Of a DNA stretch of 64,000 bases, positions 35,965-47,887 are shown piece by piece (position 1 is the stretch's first letter; each line of letters begins with the position of its first letter). The position numbers and the translations under genes are program-made. This stretch comes from Scytalidium lignicola (taxonomy: Eukaryota > Ascomycota > Leotiomycetes). The stretch covers positions 186,001 through 250,000 of the forward strand of contig NCSJ02000013.1 of NCBI GenBank assembly GCA_002812745.2, in the 5' to 3' direction. Below the pieces are notes generated by a model. That model had not been told where the DNA came from. It worked only from the letters and a program-made list of their open reading frames with translations, and made no database searches.

Positions 35965-38900
35965 CTTTGCGGAGAGATACAAGTTTGATGTCCTGATGGT
36001 TGATATTTGACGTGTTGATGGAAGAACAGAGATGAAATTTCACGTCCACAAGATCTTTGTTCAAGATTTCGTGTTCAGGCTGCGGGCCAGATGTGGAAAA
36101 GACTTTGATATGGTGAAAGCTGTCAAAGTCTCGGCGCCGGTGGAACCATCGCAGTGAATAATGTCTTCCTTAATCCACCACCACTACTTTCGNCCCCCCA
36201 AGAATGTCTGGTCGAAGGATGGAGAGCAACCACAGGCACCACTACTAATAATGATATATATTCGGGAGATTGGAAACAGGTTATTGCGGGAAACGATCGA
36301 GAGTCGGGGTATGGACGAGGTATTTTGCTGGCCACGATCACGGAGATGTCGTCCAGAGAGAGTTTAGCAGATGCTGAAGGAGACCGGTTCCTAGACTTCA
36401 GCACCCCAGGAGGAGTCGAGGTTGGAAGGCACAACAAGGACCACAGAAAAAAGATGGATCACAATTGGCGATGAATAACTGCAGAAAGGAAAGATGATAT
36501 GCGAGTGAGAGACGAATGCGAGGGTGACACCGGGCAACGACTGTCTGACGACTTGCAGAGCGAGTGTCTGTCTGTCTTTCTTGCTTGCACCTTGCACCTT
36601 GCACACCCAGCGAGAGAGATGGGGCAGGAGTAGGAGCAGGAGGCGCTTGAGCGACTGTGCGGGAGTGGAATAATAATGAGACAGGGTCGCAATTACGCCT
36701 GTACAGTATGGTACTTAGTGCTGCTGGGATACCCTGAAGTAGCACTGGCGCTCAGGACTACTGCAAGAGGCCCTCCTGCAAGAGCAGGTGGAACAGAAGA
36801 AGATATAGCGACGGCGATGGCGAAAAGAAGGTGTTATTTTTTTTCCATGGGGAGAGGAGGAAAGAAAGAGAGGAGCCGGAGGAGGGAGCGTCATGTTCGC
36901 GGGTAAGGGGGTTCTGGTGTTTGACTGTTTGGCTGTTTGGCTGCAGCAAGCTTCCCTGTTGCTCGGTGCTCTTTCTGGCTGATTTGGGGCCAAGCGGACC
37001 TTGCTCCTGCTCCTCCTCTTGCCCTCTTGCCCTCATCGGCCGACCGACTTCTTCCTGGCCCCCCCTGCTGGTGGCATCTGGCATCTCCATCTTTGCTCCA
37101 TCTGAGGTCCAATCTCCATCCGCCGGAGAAAATGGTACGGGTACAAAGCTGCTGTGCGGCCCCGTTAGTCAGGTTAGTAAGTACGGCTCCATCATTGTTG
37201 CTCCATTCTTGCAGCTGGTGATGCTGGTGATGCTGCTGCGGTCTCCACTCGCCCACATGGTCTCTGGTACAGACAGGACTTGTTAATTAGACATCTTCCA
37301 TCAACGGCTTCAAGGCTAACATCGCGCCTTAGCAGACTACTCCAGTAGCATCATTATTGCTGAAGGCACTGGCACACCGGTCAGTGGTAGCTCCCACTTC
37401 GAGGCTTGGTTCCGAATAAGTTACTGGTACTGGCGTAATCGCAAACTCAGCATGTCTCGCGCTACCTACAGCGTTCGTGGGGGCAGAAGCAACCGGTACT
37501 GTAGCTACTTGGTATTGAGCCCAGCACCATTGCACCAACCTCTGGCCATGATGCAATGCCAGCCCAATGTTACGGATGATTGGTCAGCGGCAGCTGTTTG
37601 GATAGCGCGCTGCCAAAATACACACTCACAAGGACCCCTGGCGTCATCATGAGCATTATTATTCGCGAGGAAAGAAAGAAAAAATTGTGAAAGTGTACTG
37701 TACTGTACTTTTTGGGAAAGTCGATGGGCTGCTGAAGTGTGGAGTACGGGAAGTTCATTACGAGGCCACCAGGCCAGCACCAAAAAGCTGCAACTACTCT
37801 CGACCACCTCGTATAGCGTCGGGCAGGCCACCACGCCACTGAGGGGATACGGGCTGAGAAAGCTCGAGATGCGATGCTCGTTCCTCCGTGCCTTCTGCAG
37901 GGCTGGTGAGGTTCAGATGAGGGGAATGACATCGAGTCATTGGCCTACGGCGGCTGTCTAGAATTCGAGCGATACCCGTGGTCACCTTGGGGAAGAGTCC
38001 AAAAGGTAACGTTTGTTTGTCACTTCATGCATGCATGGCATTATGTACACACAGTCGCCAGTTTGATTGCGAGCAATACATCACAGTGCCGGTACAGCAG
38101 ACAGACCAGAGTAATGGGGATGACGGGACTCCGTACTAAAATTGGATCTTCATCATGATCTGCGATGCGAGGCACTCTGGGTCGAGTGCCAGCAGCACCA
38201 GAGCAGAAGAACAAAGAAGTAAAACCCCCCAACTGCGCCCCGACGGCAGGATCAAGCTCTCNTTTTTTTCTTTTAATTTCCAAAAGTTTCATATGAAACC
38301 ATCCACAGCCCGACCGAGAAGAGAAGAGACCCGGCACCAAATTTACACGCCAGATGCAGCTTACTGAAACCTGCAGGGGGTCCGTGTCGGGTTTAGCGTC
38401 ATCGCTAGAGCTTGCGAGCCTGAGGATGACCGAGCCGTGTTGACGATCGAGGCCATCAACGTCATCGCCCCTTCCAGATATGGCAATCAATCATCAAATC
38501 ATCAATCAATCATCACGCCGTCCCAAGCACTCGGTATTATGTCAAAAGTCTGGCGCATGCATAAATCTGTGCATAATCACTTTTATGCAGGTCGTGTTGT
38601 CGCATGTCGCATGTCACTCTGCTGTTGACATGGTGGCACCGCTCTTGTGGACGACAAACAATCAAGAATGATTAATTATCGAGAAAAAAGATGAGAAATC
38701 TTTCCCCAAAATACAAGAATACAGTAACTACCGACCAATCCTAGTCTGAAACTCCACATTCTGCAGTCATCGACTCGTGCCAAGGTACCGTACCGTACCC
38801 AAGCATCGAAGGATCCAAGGTGTCCGCGCCCCGATCGCCAGTGCCAAAATTCCCACCAACCTTTCTCCCTACGACAAAAAGCAAAGGTAGCTTCGACTTC

Positions 38901-41900
38901 TACAAATTCGAGTCTTTTTTTCGTTTTTCATTTTTGAACGTCCACAAGTAACGATATCTTCGATTTTTCTCTCTGCTGCTTGCATCACCATCACGATCAT
39001 GCCTTTCCTCACGTTACATAGGACACATATCGACTTATCTAGGAGCAAACACTCCGGAGCGTAGCATTTGGCAGTTTGGCGTAGTGAGTTGCCTGCGCAT
39101 CTCCAGGGCAACAAAACACGGACTTCTCTCGATACGTGTACGACTGGCCGCCACATCTCCCTCATCGAAATGGCCGGATTCGGCCATTATATCACTTATT
39201 CCTGTATTTCTACTATTACAGTACTATATATCGACCTTTCTACCTTTCGCATTAATTAAAATTCAACCATCTGGCGAGAAATTACAGGATTTAATTCTAA
39301 TCGCCACCTCTCCCTTCCACCTAATTGCTGGAACAAATGTCACTCATGCACTATCAATGCATATCAATCTCTCTTATCGCACATCAATCTAATACAGTAT
39401 GATGGCAAAAGAATTTCTTGTTTCTTTTGCATATCTTCCCCCTCTCCTCTCCACTTTGTTTCCTTGGTTTTGCGCTTCCAGAAAGTGGGTGGCGGCCCTT
39501 GCTGTTTCGCCGAGACATGTGAGGTTTCGTCCAGTCTTTGCTTTCCCCCTGCTGATCTTCCAGCGAGACTACTGTGGTAATCAATGCAAAAAAACCTCTT
39601 TTTCATGTACAGTCAAATTGTCTGGAATGAATGAATGGTCCTTGATCTGAGTTGGTACTTTAGTGTGTATGGTGCCTGATTGTCGGAACCAGCAAATCAA
39701 TTGGTGACACAAAATACATATCTCCCGGTTTGAATTGATTGATAATCTATCGTATTTCAAACTGACTTGGGAGGAATTATCGGGAAAAGAAGCTTTGTCA
39801 GTTCTGTTTCTGTTTCTGTTCCTTCTCATCTCAGATCTCGCGAATCTCGGTAATTACCACTCCCCCAAACTTCTTGTGCCGTGTGCGGCCTACAGTACCA
39901 GATGGTACCGGCATCCCCGCGCTTCCCGACGAACCGTCATAACTCAATTGATCGCAGTTAAGCAGCTGCGCGAATTTTCGAATTGGGTGTTGCTTGCGAT
40001 GATTTGCAGCTGGGTTTGCTGTGCTGTGCTCTCGTCAACCTGCTAAAATTTGCTTAATGTGGCCCGCTGAGGGGTGGTGTTGAGTGTCTCCACAATAACC
40101 ACAGCTCTGTCTGCTAGTGCAATTAAACCGTGGACCTAACTGTTCAGTTCAGCCTTTCAGGGGTAGGCCAGCGTCATTCGCCCTTTCGTCTATTCTGCTC
40201 TACATTATACCTACAGTACTATTACAGGTAATACGCCCGTTATTATCAGGCTGTGGAGACCTTTACTTTCTATATGAAGTCATACTGCGCTCATGTCAAT
40301 GTGGAACTGGGAAAGTAGGAGAGTTTTGCAAAAACAGAAAAAACTTTTACTGCTAGTCCGTCTTTCCAGCAAAGTTGGAAATTTCTAACCTTTTTCTTCC
40401 CCTGAAAATCAGGAACAGAGAGAAGACATCGATGATCCTGGCAGCCAGGAACCACTTGGCGTAACAGGTATAATACAGTAAGACATCATCTTGCTTTGTA
40501 GCGTTCGGATCACAAAGTTAAGAGTATTTCCACTCTCTCAGCTTTGCGGGGTTTTCCATTGTTTCCCCCTTTTTTTAGCCCCCCTATTCGCGTAGAATAC
40601 TTGAAGCTGTGTTCCATCTGATGGTGTTTCTTACTTGGTGAGTGTGGAGTAATATGGACCAAGATCAGCAACTATTCAGATAATCTGCTTCTTCGTCTTA
40701 GAATGACAGCTACAGTATTATCTTAGTATATCCCACTCTTTAAAAGCGTGCTTCTAGGCCAAGCGGTTAGAAACGGTTATTTCAAATTTTCAGATGTTTT
40801 TCTAGCGGAGTATACCTTCACTTATCGTCATACTGAGTTGTATGGAATTTCCCATGAATAGAATGCGATTTATATCATCATTCTTACAGCTGAACGTAAT
40901 TGAGGGAGTTTTATTCGATAGAGGGGACTTTCTCTTCAGCAGTGAATTGAGCTGCAAACAGGAGATGATTCTACGATTTGAGATTCAATAAATTGGGATA
41001 AAGTTTTACCTCACGTTATATGGATTAAAATCCACTAAGACGTATTCAATCGTCTTTTACAGAGAAGACTTGGTATGAATTTATCTAAGCTTTTCTAATC
41101 ATCCCCACATCTCCATTAAAGCTTGATTATAGAACTAGAAATGTCACTGAGGGCAAGGATACTTTCTTTTGTTGGTCTCTCTAACTAGTGTCGAATGCTC
41201 AAATGTTAGTCTTGGGCTCTTTTCATATCATCGCCGAATAGATTTCTGTTGTCATTATTCNTTTTTTTGTTGTTTCAATTATGAAATTGCGAAGGGAGTC
41301 GTCGTTGTTTTTATCGTTGTTGATTCTTCATTTGTTTTCTATTTTATTTTATGTATCTGCTACAATGATCAGCAAGGGTGGACAAATGACAAGGATAAGT
41401 GGAAGACAGAATAAAATATCTTGAGGATAGAGAAGGGCCAAGAGAGAGAATGCTTACCGAAGGTTCAACGAGGAAGAGATGATGTTTGAAAGCTGGTGAT
41501 ACGAGACACAGCACAGCAGCAGTAGCAGTGGTAGTGATATTATTCATCAAGTCTGCAAGTTCCATGCTTCAATCACGGCAAAACACTGTCTAGTGCTCTT
41601 CATTCAGAATTTCGAGCTGTCGTATCTGTTACTCTTTGCAGGGAGTAGTACTTTAAAAGTATTTTCAAAATATATGATAGCTTGAGTAAATCTTTTGAGT
41701 TCCGAGCTCGGTGAAACATGTATATGAGTGTTGCATGTACCGTTTGTGCTTGCTCGGCATGTAAGACTTATTGTGGTTTGCATTTTTATAACCTTCTTAA
41801 GTGATTCGTCTTTGTACTCTTGTGCTGGAGAAACCAACTCTACTGACCCTAATATTATAGTGTCAGAGTCTCTTCAGCTTTACCAAACGCGTGCACTGAG

Positions 41901-42163
41901 GACATAGGAACAAAGCTATTACTTACACTGGTTGGACGCCTTATCCACCTTCAAACTGGCATCGTCTGTAATAGTCCACGCCTTCTCTATAGCTTTACCA
42001 TTCCCATAGTGTTTTAGTTGAATTCTCCTGGCTTACAGCCGGCTATAACAATAAGGTCATAACAACTATATTATTACTGTATTCGTTAAAGCTAATGGTT
42101 GGAGTTGATGAGTTGAATGTTACCGTATGTAGTATATTCACTATTCACAACAACCTTTTAATT
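35965..42163. other. 6.2-kb apparently gene-free region upstream of the WSC sensor
   Basis: No frame in this stretch carries a recognisable domain, and none can be extended by plausible splicing. Composition changes along it: 36.1-39 kb is mixed and GC-richer, 40.3-42.1 kb is AT-rich. It contains overlapping GTACTGTAC nonamers at 37695-37708, GGTACCGTACC-type repeats near 38784-38799, CTTGCAC triplicates near 36588-36604, and Ns at 36193, 38262 and 41261. It is upstream of the WSC gene and downstream of the cyclotransferase-like gene, so a long leader, a non-coding RNA or dispersed regulatory sites are all possible. Confidence 0.5.
37695..37708. repeat. Overlapping GTACTGTAC nonamers
   Basis: GTACTGTACTGTAC contains two overlapping copies of a nonamer also found at six other intergenic loci in this window. 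Its reverse complement is GTACAGTAC. Confidence 0.7.
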
Positions 42164-42736
42164 TTATGATAACACCATCTGATTTATATCAGCCAATTTC
42201 GAATCTTTTAAATCAAAACGTCCTTCTTTAAGCTCTGCTAGATCTCCAACCCACTTAAATGTATTTGCAAGAATTTCTTCATCTTCACCTTCAACGATTA
42301 TATTACATTTACCAACTTCGAATTGGTCCATTTCATAACAATCCTTTAATCGCTTAGCCTCTTCCTTTAATCGATTGGCCTCTTCTGGAGCCTGGATTTT
42401 GTACGCCATACCATAAACGGGCTCCCCAGGTCTGCCATCTACCAAAACTGGATATTCACCCTCACCCTCACCCCAAAGCATGCAACTATATCCTATAGTT
42501 TTGCAAGGAAGCAACTGTGGTCGTTCGTGAAGATTTAAGAACCTTTGAAGTACTTCTGGATCCATCAAAGCACCATAGAAAAAGAAGAAGTCCTCATAAG
42601 AACGACGTCTAGGAAGCTCGGGACGCCGATCGACTAAACCTTTCTCATACTCGTCTTCCAGAGCATTCAACTTGCGCATGTATAGTGACATTGGTGGGAA
42701 GTTTGGGATCTTTTTTATGGTCTTCTCATTAGCCAT
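42164..42736 (-). CDS. Gamma-glutamylcyclotransferase / AIG2-like protein
   Basis: Single-exon frame of 190 aa. The domain starts with FFFYGALMDPEVLQRFL (about residues 51-67), the glycine-rich Y-G-x-L strand-turn that binds the gamma-glutamyl group in this fold. The following GYSCMLWGEGEGEYPVLVDGRPGEPVYGMAY matches the AIG2 pattern of a strand pair ending in V-x-G-x-x-Y/W. The segment after it (QAPEEANRLKEEAKRLKDCYEMDQFEVGKCNI) replaces the usual L-x-x-L-D-x-x-E-G-x-x-Y by D-C-Y-E-M-D, so the catalytic Glu is uncertain. Expected role: release of 5-oxoproline from gamma-glutamyl amines or peptides; substrate not predictable. An N at 42867 lies upstream, outside the gene. Confidence 0.75.
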   Translation of the reverse strand: MANEKTIKKIPNFPPMSLYMRKLNALEDEYEKGLVDRRPELPRRRSYEDFFFFYGALMDPEVLQRFLNLHERPQLLPCKTIGYSCMLWGEGEGEYPVLVDGRPGEPVYGMAYKIQAPEEANRLKEEAKRLKDCYEMDQFEVGKCNIIVEGEDEEILANTFKWVGDLAELKEGRFDLKDSKLADINQMVLS

Positions 42737-43575
42737 ATTGGGGGGTTTTTATTTTGTGATGCTTGATGATCTTTGGGAAGTAGCTGTATTTTGTTAGATT
42801 GGATGTGGACTTGTGTAAAGATGATTTTGTGATGTTTCTTGATGATTTTTCGTGGTACACTAAGTGNAAAAATGTCGTAATTCTTTTATAATCATCGGGC
42901 ACTTTATTCAAACAAAACTTAAACTTGCATTCCCTTGACGTGTTTATTCAAATATTATTAATGTAAAATCCGGAAATAAACTGAGGGGTGGAAGGAACTG
43001 AGCGGCCGTGGTTTTAAATATTAATATTTTAACTTGCTTAATTCATTGTATTGTCGTTGCTGTTGTTATGTGGATTTATAATAACTAGTGTGTTTATTTA
43101 AAACATAGTAGAAGTTTAAACAGAAAAGAAGTTCTAAAAGCCTCCTGTTTACTCTTTAGTAAAGGTACACTACAATAGATTCGTCCAAAGAACATAGTTA
43201 CTTATCAAATGCTAAAAGTCCAACATCAGTTGAAAGCATTTTATGTATAAGTAAACACAGTTTACACTTTCTTAACACTTATTCTTTTAATTTTAAAATT
43301 TCATATATTCAGTTCAAAGGACTAAATACCTAAACTAAGTACAAGAATCTCACATCATACATAACCAGCCAAATCAAGAAAGCTTCCCNAAAAAAGTAGC
43401 AAACGACAGTCCCATATCCACATCAAAATATGCGCCAATTATATAGGCCATCCTATAAACTCCAAAATCCTTAATAATAGAACGCCAAAAACAATTCGTC
43501 TGCTTGCTCGTATCATCATTCACTTCATCTATTTCATCTGATTTCTCATCATCAACAGAAGCTTATAGCCAGTCA
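42737..43575. other. AT-rich intergenic spacer
   Basis: About 840 bp between two minus-strand genes: promoter of the cyclotransferase-like gene and 3' flank of the Kelch protein gene. Ns at 42867 and 43389 sit beside A-runs. No coding signal seen. Confidence 0.45.
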
Positions 43576-46500
43576 TCACTTGATCATGCTTCTCACTGAA
43601 GAAGGACTCGAGCTTCTCTCTGGACTACTCCTTCTCTCCATCTCCTCAACTATGTCTAATACACGAGACTTGGCTTTCCCCTTTCCCTTCCTATCACGTT
43701 CAGGAGTACTCCACCCTCCCTCACTGCTACCAATAGCACTGTCATTGAAGCTCACGGTAGTGCTCGCCTCAGCTCCTCCAATACTGCTACCACCACCAAT
43801 GACACTACTGCTTCCACCAGAAATGGCATTATCTATACTCTCTTCAGACAAAGGATTTGGCTTTTCTTCGGCTGGTGATACCGCTCCAATTTCTCCCTTC
43901 ATGCTCACGTGTCTTGCAACACTAACAAGACTGGCACCGTCGCTCTCTTCCACAACATCATGGTTGACAACCCTTAACTTTTCTTTGGGGACTGTAAACA
44001 TCACTTGAACTACTCTTCTCTCAACTGCACGCTCTATATCCCATTCATCGTCACTGTGCTCATCCCGATTGAGTTCCCCAGTGAAGGTATTCGATCGTCC
44101 AGTAACAGTAGCATCATCTGCATCTGCACTGTCCTCCCAATCACTTTTGCCTTGCTTACGGCGCCAGAGTGTTGCACCTGCGCTCATTGTCCGGCGAGGC
44201 TCGCCTTGGTAGCTCTGAGTGCTACCTGCCGCGAGATGGGTTGGACTAGGGCTCTCATCTCGACTTGAGAGGGATGATTCACCAGGGCTAGTGCTACCGC
44301 TGTTGGTGCTACCGAACACGTTTCTCAACGGTCCAAGCCAGCTTTGACCTCGAGGTTTAGGCAGCTTGCTTTTGGACGGGCTTCCCGGTGCTACATCAAA
44401 GGTCTCAGCCTTTGAGGGAGAGTGAGGTGGAGTGCTATTGTCTCGCTCATCCGGACGACGTCCAAGCAGCGATTCCCCTTCTGCTTGAAGTGCGGCAAAA
44501 CTCGTACGTGCGGTTGCAAAACTAGTAGAGCTTCTTGCACTGTGAGGAATAGGTCCTGACTGCGTATGTGCTCCACCAGCATCGGACGGTGGGGTTGGAG
44601 TAGTTGATGCACTGGATGAGAATGGTCTGACGACAGTACCAATAAATCCGCGGAGCGAGTTTGATCGTGAATCTGCCAGGGAAGCAGAGCCGGGTCGAGT
44701 AATACTAGCAGTAGAAACAGCGCTCCGTTCACTGAGATTACTTGCCGTTCGACCACTATCGTCCTCAGATGCTGAGCTACCATTACTAGTAATCAACTGT
44801 GCACGTCTGCTTGGTGATAGTCGGCCAGCATTGGAATGAGATCGAGCTTGGGCTTGCATAAGGGCATCGGCTGCTGCCCAGTCTGAGACCCAGGAACTTA
44901 TTTCACGTTCTCGTTCTTGTGCAGAAATTTGAGCTTCTGTCGGTGACGTTGGACCCACGGTTTGCGAATCTTTAAAAGGGTCTGAATATCGGTTTGAGTC
45001 GGCAGTTGAAGGCGCTTTTGGCGGATCTCCAATGGCAACACCAACTCCAGCAAGGGAGTGGTCAGCATCTTCATCATCTTCGTATATTGGATGAATTGGA
45101 CCAGCAGTACCAAGACTGTTTGTTCTCCCATGGTTACCAAGCGATCCAAAATCAAAACCAGGTGTAGGTTGATATAATCCTCGAGTATTTCGAGGATGAA
45201 CCGGCTTTCGTGGGATAAGTCGATTTGGTGGTGGAGCTGGATAGTCGCCAGCAACCCCGAAGTCATAGACATCATTATGTGGATTGTCATATCCAGCTAC
45301 GGCACCAGGTTCATAAACAGGAGAGTCCCCATCTTCACCACTTCTATTCCATCTACTATTCGTCCAGGGAAACAGACCACTTCTCTGTGTCATTTGTCTG
45401 TCCGGGTAATTAGAATAATCAGCCGTGCCATGGCTCAAAGCTCTGAGATCTCGATCTCTTGCTTCCCTCCATTGGTTTGTATGCCTTCTATACCATATAT
45501 ATGCTATAATTACTGCTATCACTGCAGCAAGCCCAATACCTAAACCTACACCTAATCCGATGGTCTTAGAACTGGATTTCTTAGATGAAGATGAAGCTGA
45601 TTCATGAGGAACAGTTACCGCAATATATGTTGGATTGGTGTAGCTGGACGACCAGGTCATGCTTGTCACGTTCAGAAACATAGGGTTAGCATTGATGCTC
45701 GTAGCTCTTTTAGTGTTGCCCGAAGAAGAGATATTGTATCCTCCTAGAATCATCATAACATTTCCAGGCAACATTGCCGCTCCATGACCATATATTCCAG
45801 GTCCAGATGGCTGTGTAGTTGGTATAGACCATGTCCAATCCCCATTTCCTCCAAAGCCAGTTCCGAGATGTAGAACAACAAGTTGAGGATTGGCGGCTTG
45901 GGTAATATCACCTACCCAGCCCCCATATACTATGAGACTGGAGCCATCCTCTGTCAATACTGCTGTATGACCCGATCTGCTGTCAATGAGGATGGGAGAT
46001 CTTTCGACTGTGCTCTTCACCGCAAGTTCTGTATTGGGAATTCCTTGTGGTGAATCAACCCCAACGAAACTCCAGCTCTCTTCAGGTAAACTCCAAACGG
46101 CTATTTGACTCATATTTATAAATGCAGTTTGTGTATGACCTCCTATCAGCGCAAAGTTCTGTTGCTGTGTTTCTGTACCGCTTATGTTTGAATATATAGG
46201 AGAAAGCCCGGTAATTGTAAAGCCAGCTTCAGCAATTGGTGGACCTCTAATATTGGGGATATCGATGGTGTAGGTAAGACTGGTGGACGAAGATGGAGGA
46301 TCAAGCCTAGTTACTGTATTGGAATATGTTGCAGATGATTGCCAATTCGCGTTTGAATCAGTTGAGGAATTAGGACACATTCCACCAAAAGTATAGATAT
46401 TCGACTCCGATGCATTGCCGTTCACCAGTATTGAAAAACTGAACCCTCCAGAGAGGAGTTGAGGTCCTGTAAGTGAGCTGGCCTTCACATCATCAGCGTT

Positions 46501-46926
46501 GACTGCAGTCCCTGATTCCCATGTCCCATTTCCATTTGTAGTTGTATTTGAAGGAGTGAATCTCCACAGCTCTGAATCCACCGAGGACTCACATGAGCCG
46601 GCATACACTGATATCTCTCCAGCCGACGAAATGGTGGGTGTGTATGCGGTAGAGTCATTTTTGAAGAACCCAAGATCTGGAGTAATGTCTTCGAGGGATA
46701 TATTCGATGCTGAAATCGTAGATGAGATATTCAGAGAGAGGAGTTGACGGGTCGTCCCCGATCCGGACGACCCGAGGAGGATGTATGCTACTCCTCTGCT
46801 TGCGGAGAGGTTTTGAGGAACGAGAATTGTAGTCGGATTGTAGGGTAAAATTAGAGAGTCGACAGAATTGATGATGAATACAAGTAGTACCCAGAAAGCT
46901 GGTAATACTTGCATCTTCATCTTCAT
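43576..46926 (-). CDS. Large Kelch/beta-propeller single-pass membrane protein
   Basis: Uninterrupted frame of 1116 aa from the ATG at 46926 (the open frame also extends to a GTG at 46962). Residues 1-24 form a signal peptide (VLPAFWVLLVFIINSVDS). Residues about 30-445 are an Asn-glycosylation-rich extracellular region with Kelch-like blades: FGGMCPNSST, LIGGHTQTAFINM, LIVYGGWVGDI, and GHGAAMLPGNVMMILGGYN. One TM helix near 455-480 (GVGLGIGLAAVIAVIIAYIWYRR) is followed by a roughly 640-residue Ser-rich, disordered cytoplasmic tail with many SPS/SPT sites. This is the layout of fungal galactose-oxidase-like/Kelch surface proteins of unknown function. The organisation suggests a surface receptor or polarity cue, but that is inference. 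Confidence 0.85.
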   Translation of the reverse strand: MKMKMQVLPAFWVLLVFIINSVDSLILPYNPTTILVPQNLSASRGVAYILLGSSGSGTTRQLLSLNISSTISASNISLEDITPDLGFFKNDSTAYTPTISSAGEISVYAGSCESSVDSELWRFTPSNTTTNGNGTWESGTAVNADDVKASSLTGPQLLSGGFSFSILVNGNASESNIYTFGGMCPNSSTDSNANWQSSATYSNTVTRLDPPSSSTSLTYTIDIPNIRGPPIAEAGFTITGLSPIYSNISGTETQQQNFALIGGHTQTAFINMSQIAVWSLPEESWSFVGVDSPQGIPNTELAVKSTVERSPILIDSRSGHTAVLTEDGSSLIVYGGWVGDITQAANPQLVVLHLGTGFGGNGDWTWSIPTTQPSGPGIYGHGAAMLPGNVMMILGGYNISSSGNTKRATSINANPMFLNVTSMTWSSSYTNPTYIAVTVPHESASSSSKKSSSKTIGLGVGLGIGLAAVIAVIIAYIWYRRHTNQWREARDRDLRALSHGTADYSNYPDRQMTQRSGLFPWTNSRWNRSGEDGDSPVYEPGAVAGYDNPHNDVYDFGVAGDYPAPPPNRLIPRKPVHPRNTRGLYQPTPGFDFGSLGNHGRTNSLGTAGPIHPIYEDDEDADHSLAGVGVAIGDPPKAPSTADSNRYSDPFKDSQTVGPTSPTEAQISAQEREREISSWVSDWAAADALMQAQARSHSNAGRLSPSRRAQLITSNGSSASEDDSGRTASNLSERSAVSTASITRPGSASLADSRSNSLRGFIGTVVRPFSSSASTTPTPPSDAGGAHTQSGPIPHSARSSTSFATARTSFAALQAEGESLLGRRPDERDNSTPPHSPSKAETFDVAPGSPSKSKLPKPRGQSWLGPLRNVFGSTNSGSTSPGESSLSSRDESPSPTHLAAGSTQSYQGEPRRTMSAGATLWRRKQGKSDWEDSADADDATVTGRSNTFTGELNRDEHSDDEWDIERAVERRVVQVMFTVPKEKLRVVNHDVVEESDGASLVSVARHVSMKGEIGAVSPAEEKPNPLSEESIDNAISGGSSSVIGGGSSIGGAEASTTVSFNDSAIGSSEGGWSTPERDRKGKGKAKSRVLDIVEEMERRSSPERSSSPSSVRSMIK

Positions 46927-47887
46927 CTTGTCAGTTGGTTGCGAAGGAGAGTCGGAGAGCACACTGCTTTTCTAGGGTCCACAACACTCAATCACTTCAT
47001 ATCCTCATGATCAATTGTTAAGGATGGTCGTTGTCGGCAGATTGTGTAGAATGCTTCTTCTCACAACGACTCCCTCCGATCAAACATCTAGAGCGCGATG
47101 ATCCTCTTTTCTTTTGCGTGTAGTGTAAGGTTCCACCCCGCCTAGTCAACGGTTTGAAGGTGATGGTAAGGATATAAAAGAAACGCAGAGGCCAGAAGGC
47201 AGACCATGTGAAGAATATGCGCGAGCAACGTTGCCTACTCGAGTAAGATCTGCGCAATGCCATGTAACGACTAATCGCTGAGGATATAGCGGTGGCATGG
47301 TGGCTTATCCAATTGTTGATATCGAAATATCCAGACCGTTGCTACGGTGACGAGGGCCTAGACGCGCCACTTCTGTGCGACGACAACAAACCTCGCCTCT
47401 TGTTCCGCACATATCCTCAATCTTGATTGAAGTCATTGCTCAATCTGTGTCGCTGGACTTGCGTATTTGGTTTTGCTATTTATTCGATTGAAGGTTGGAG
47501 TCCTTCTAGCCTCGTGTTTGCTACGTGTAAATCGTGTAGGCATGCATGTGGACTATTTCGATCTACGGAGGTACAGATCTTGTCCTAATGCCCCTAACAA
47601 AGCTGCACGTCAACGGGCCTCGGCCAAGTGCGAGCTCGGGCCAGGTTGAGTGTGGGGATCAACCAATCGTCATCGAAGCATCCGAGGATAACTATTTGGA
47701 GCAACTTCCCCATTTCAGGTGGCATTCTTGAAGTTCCAATTATTTTATTTGAATGTCCCTGAAGATATAAATTATCTATATAGACTATTGGCTAATTAAC
47801 TGCATAAATATCTTGAAAAGCTTTATTACTCAATAATACTCTTGATCTTCCATATATGTATATTTACACCTCAACGAGCCTCACAGC
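46927..47887. promoter_or_regulatory. Divergent upstream region of the Kelch and EthD-like genes
   Basis: About 960 bp between opposing starts. The DNA changes from GC-richer (47.3-47.7 kb) to AT-rich directly before the plus-strand gene. The frames at 47018-47263 and 47467-47731 carry no known domain. Promoter role inferred from gene arrangement. Confidence 0.4.

Noticed and set aside
36831..37286. 151-codon frame and overlapping minus-strand frames
   Set aside because: Cys/Pro/Ser-rich low-complexity products from GC-rich DNA on both strands; no family signal.
46927..46962. Extension of the Kelch protein to an upstream GTG start
   Set aside because: The first ATG (46926) directly precedes the signal peptide; the upstream codons would bury it and start with a non-ATG codon.
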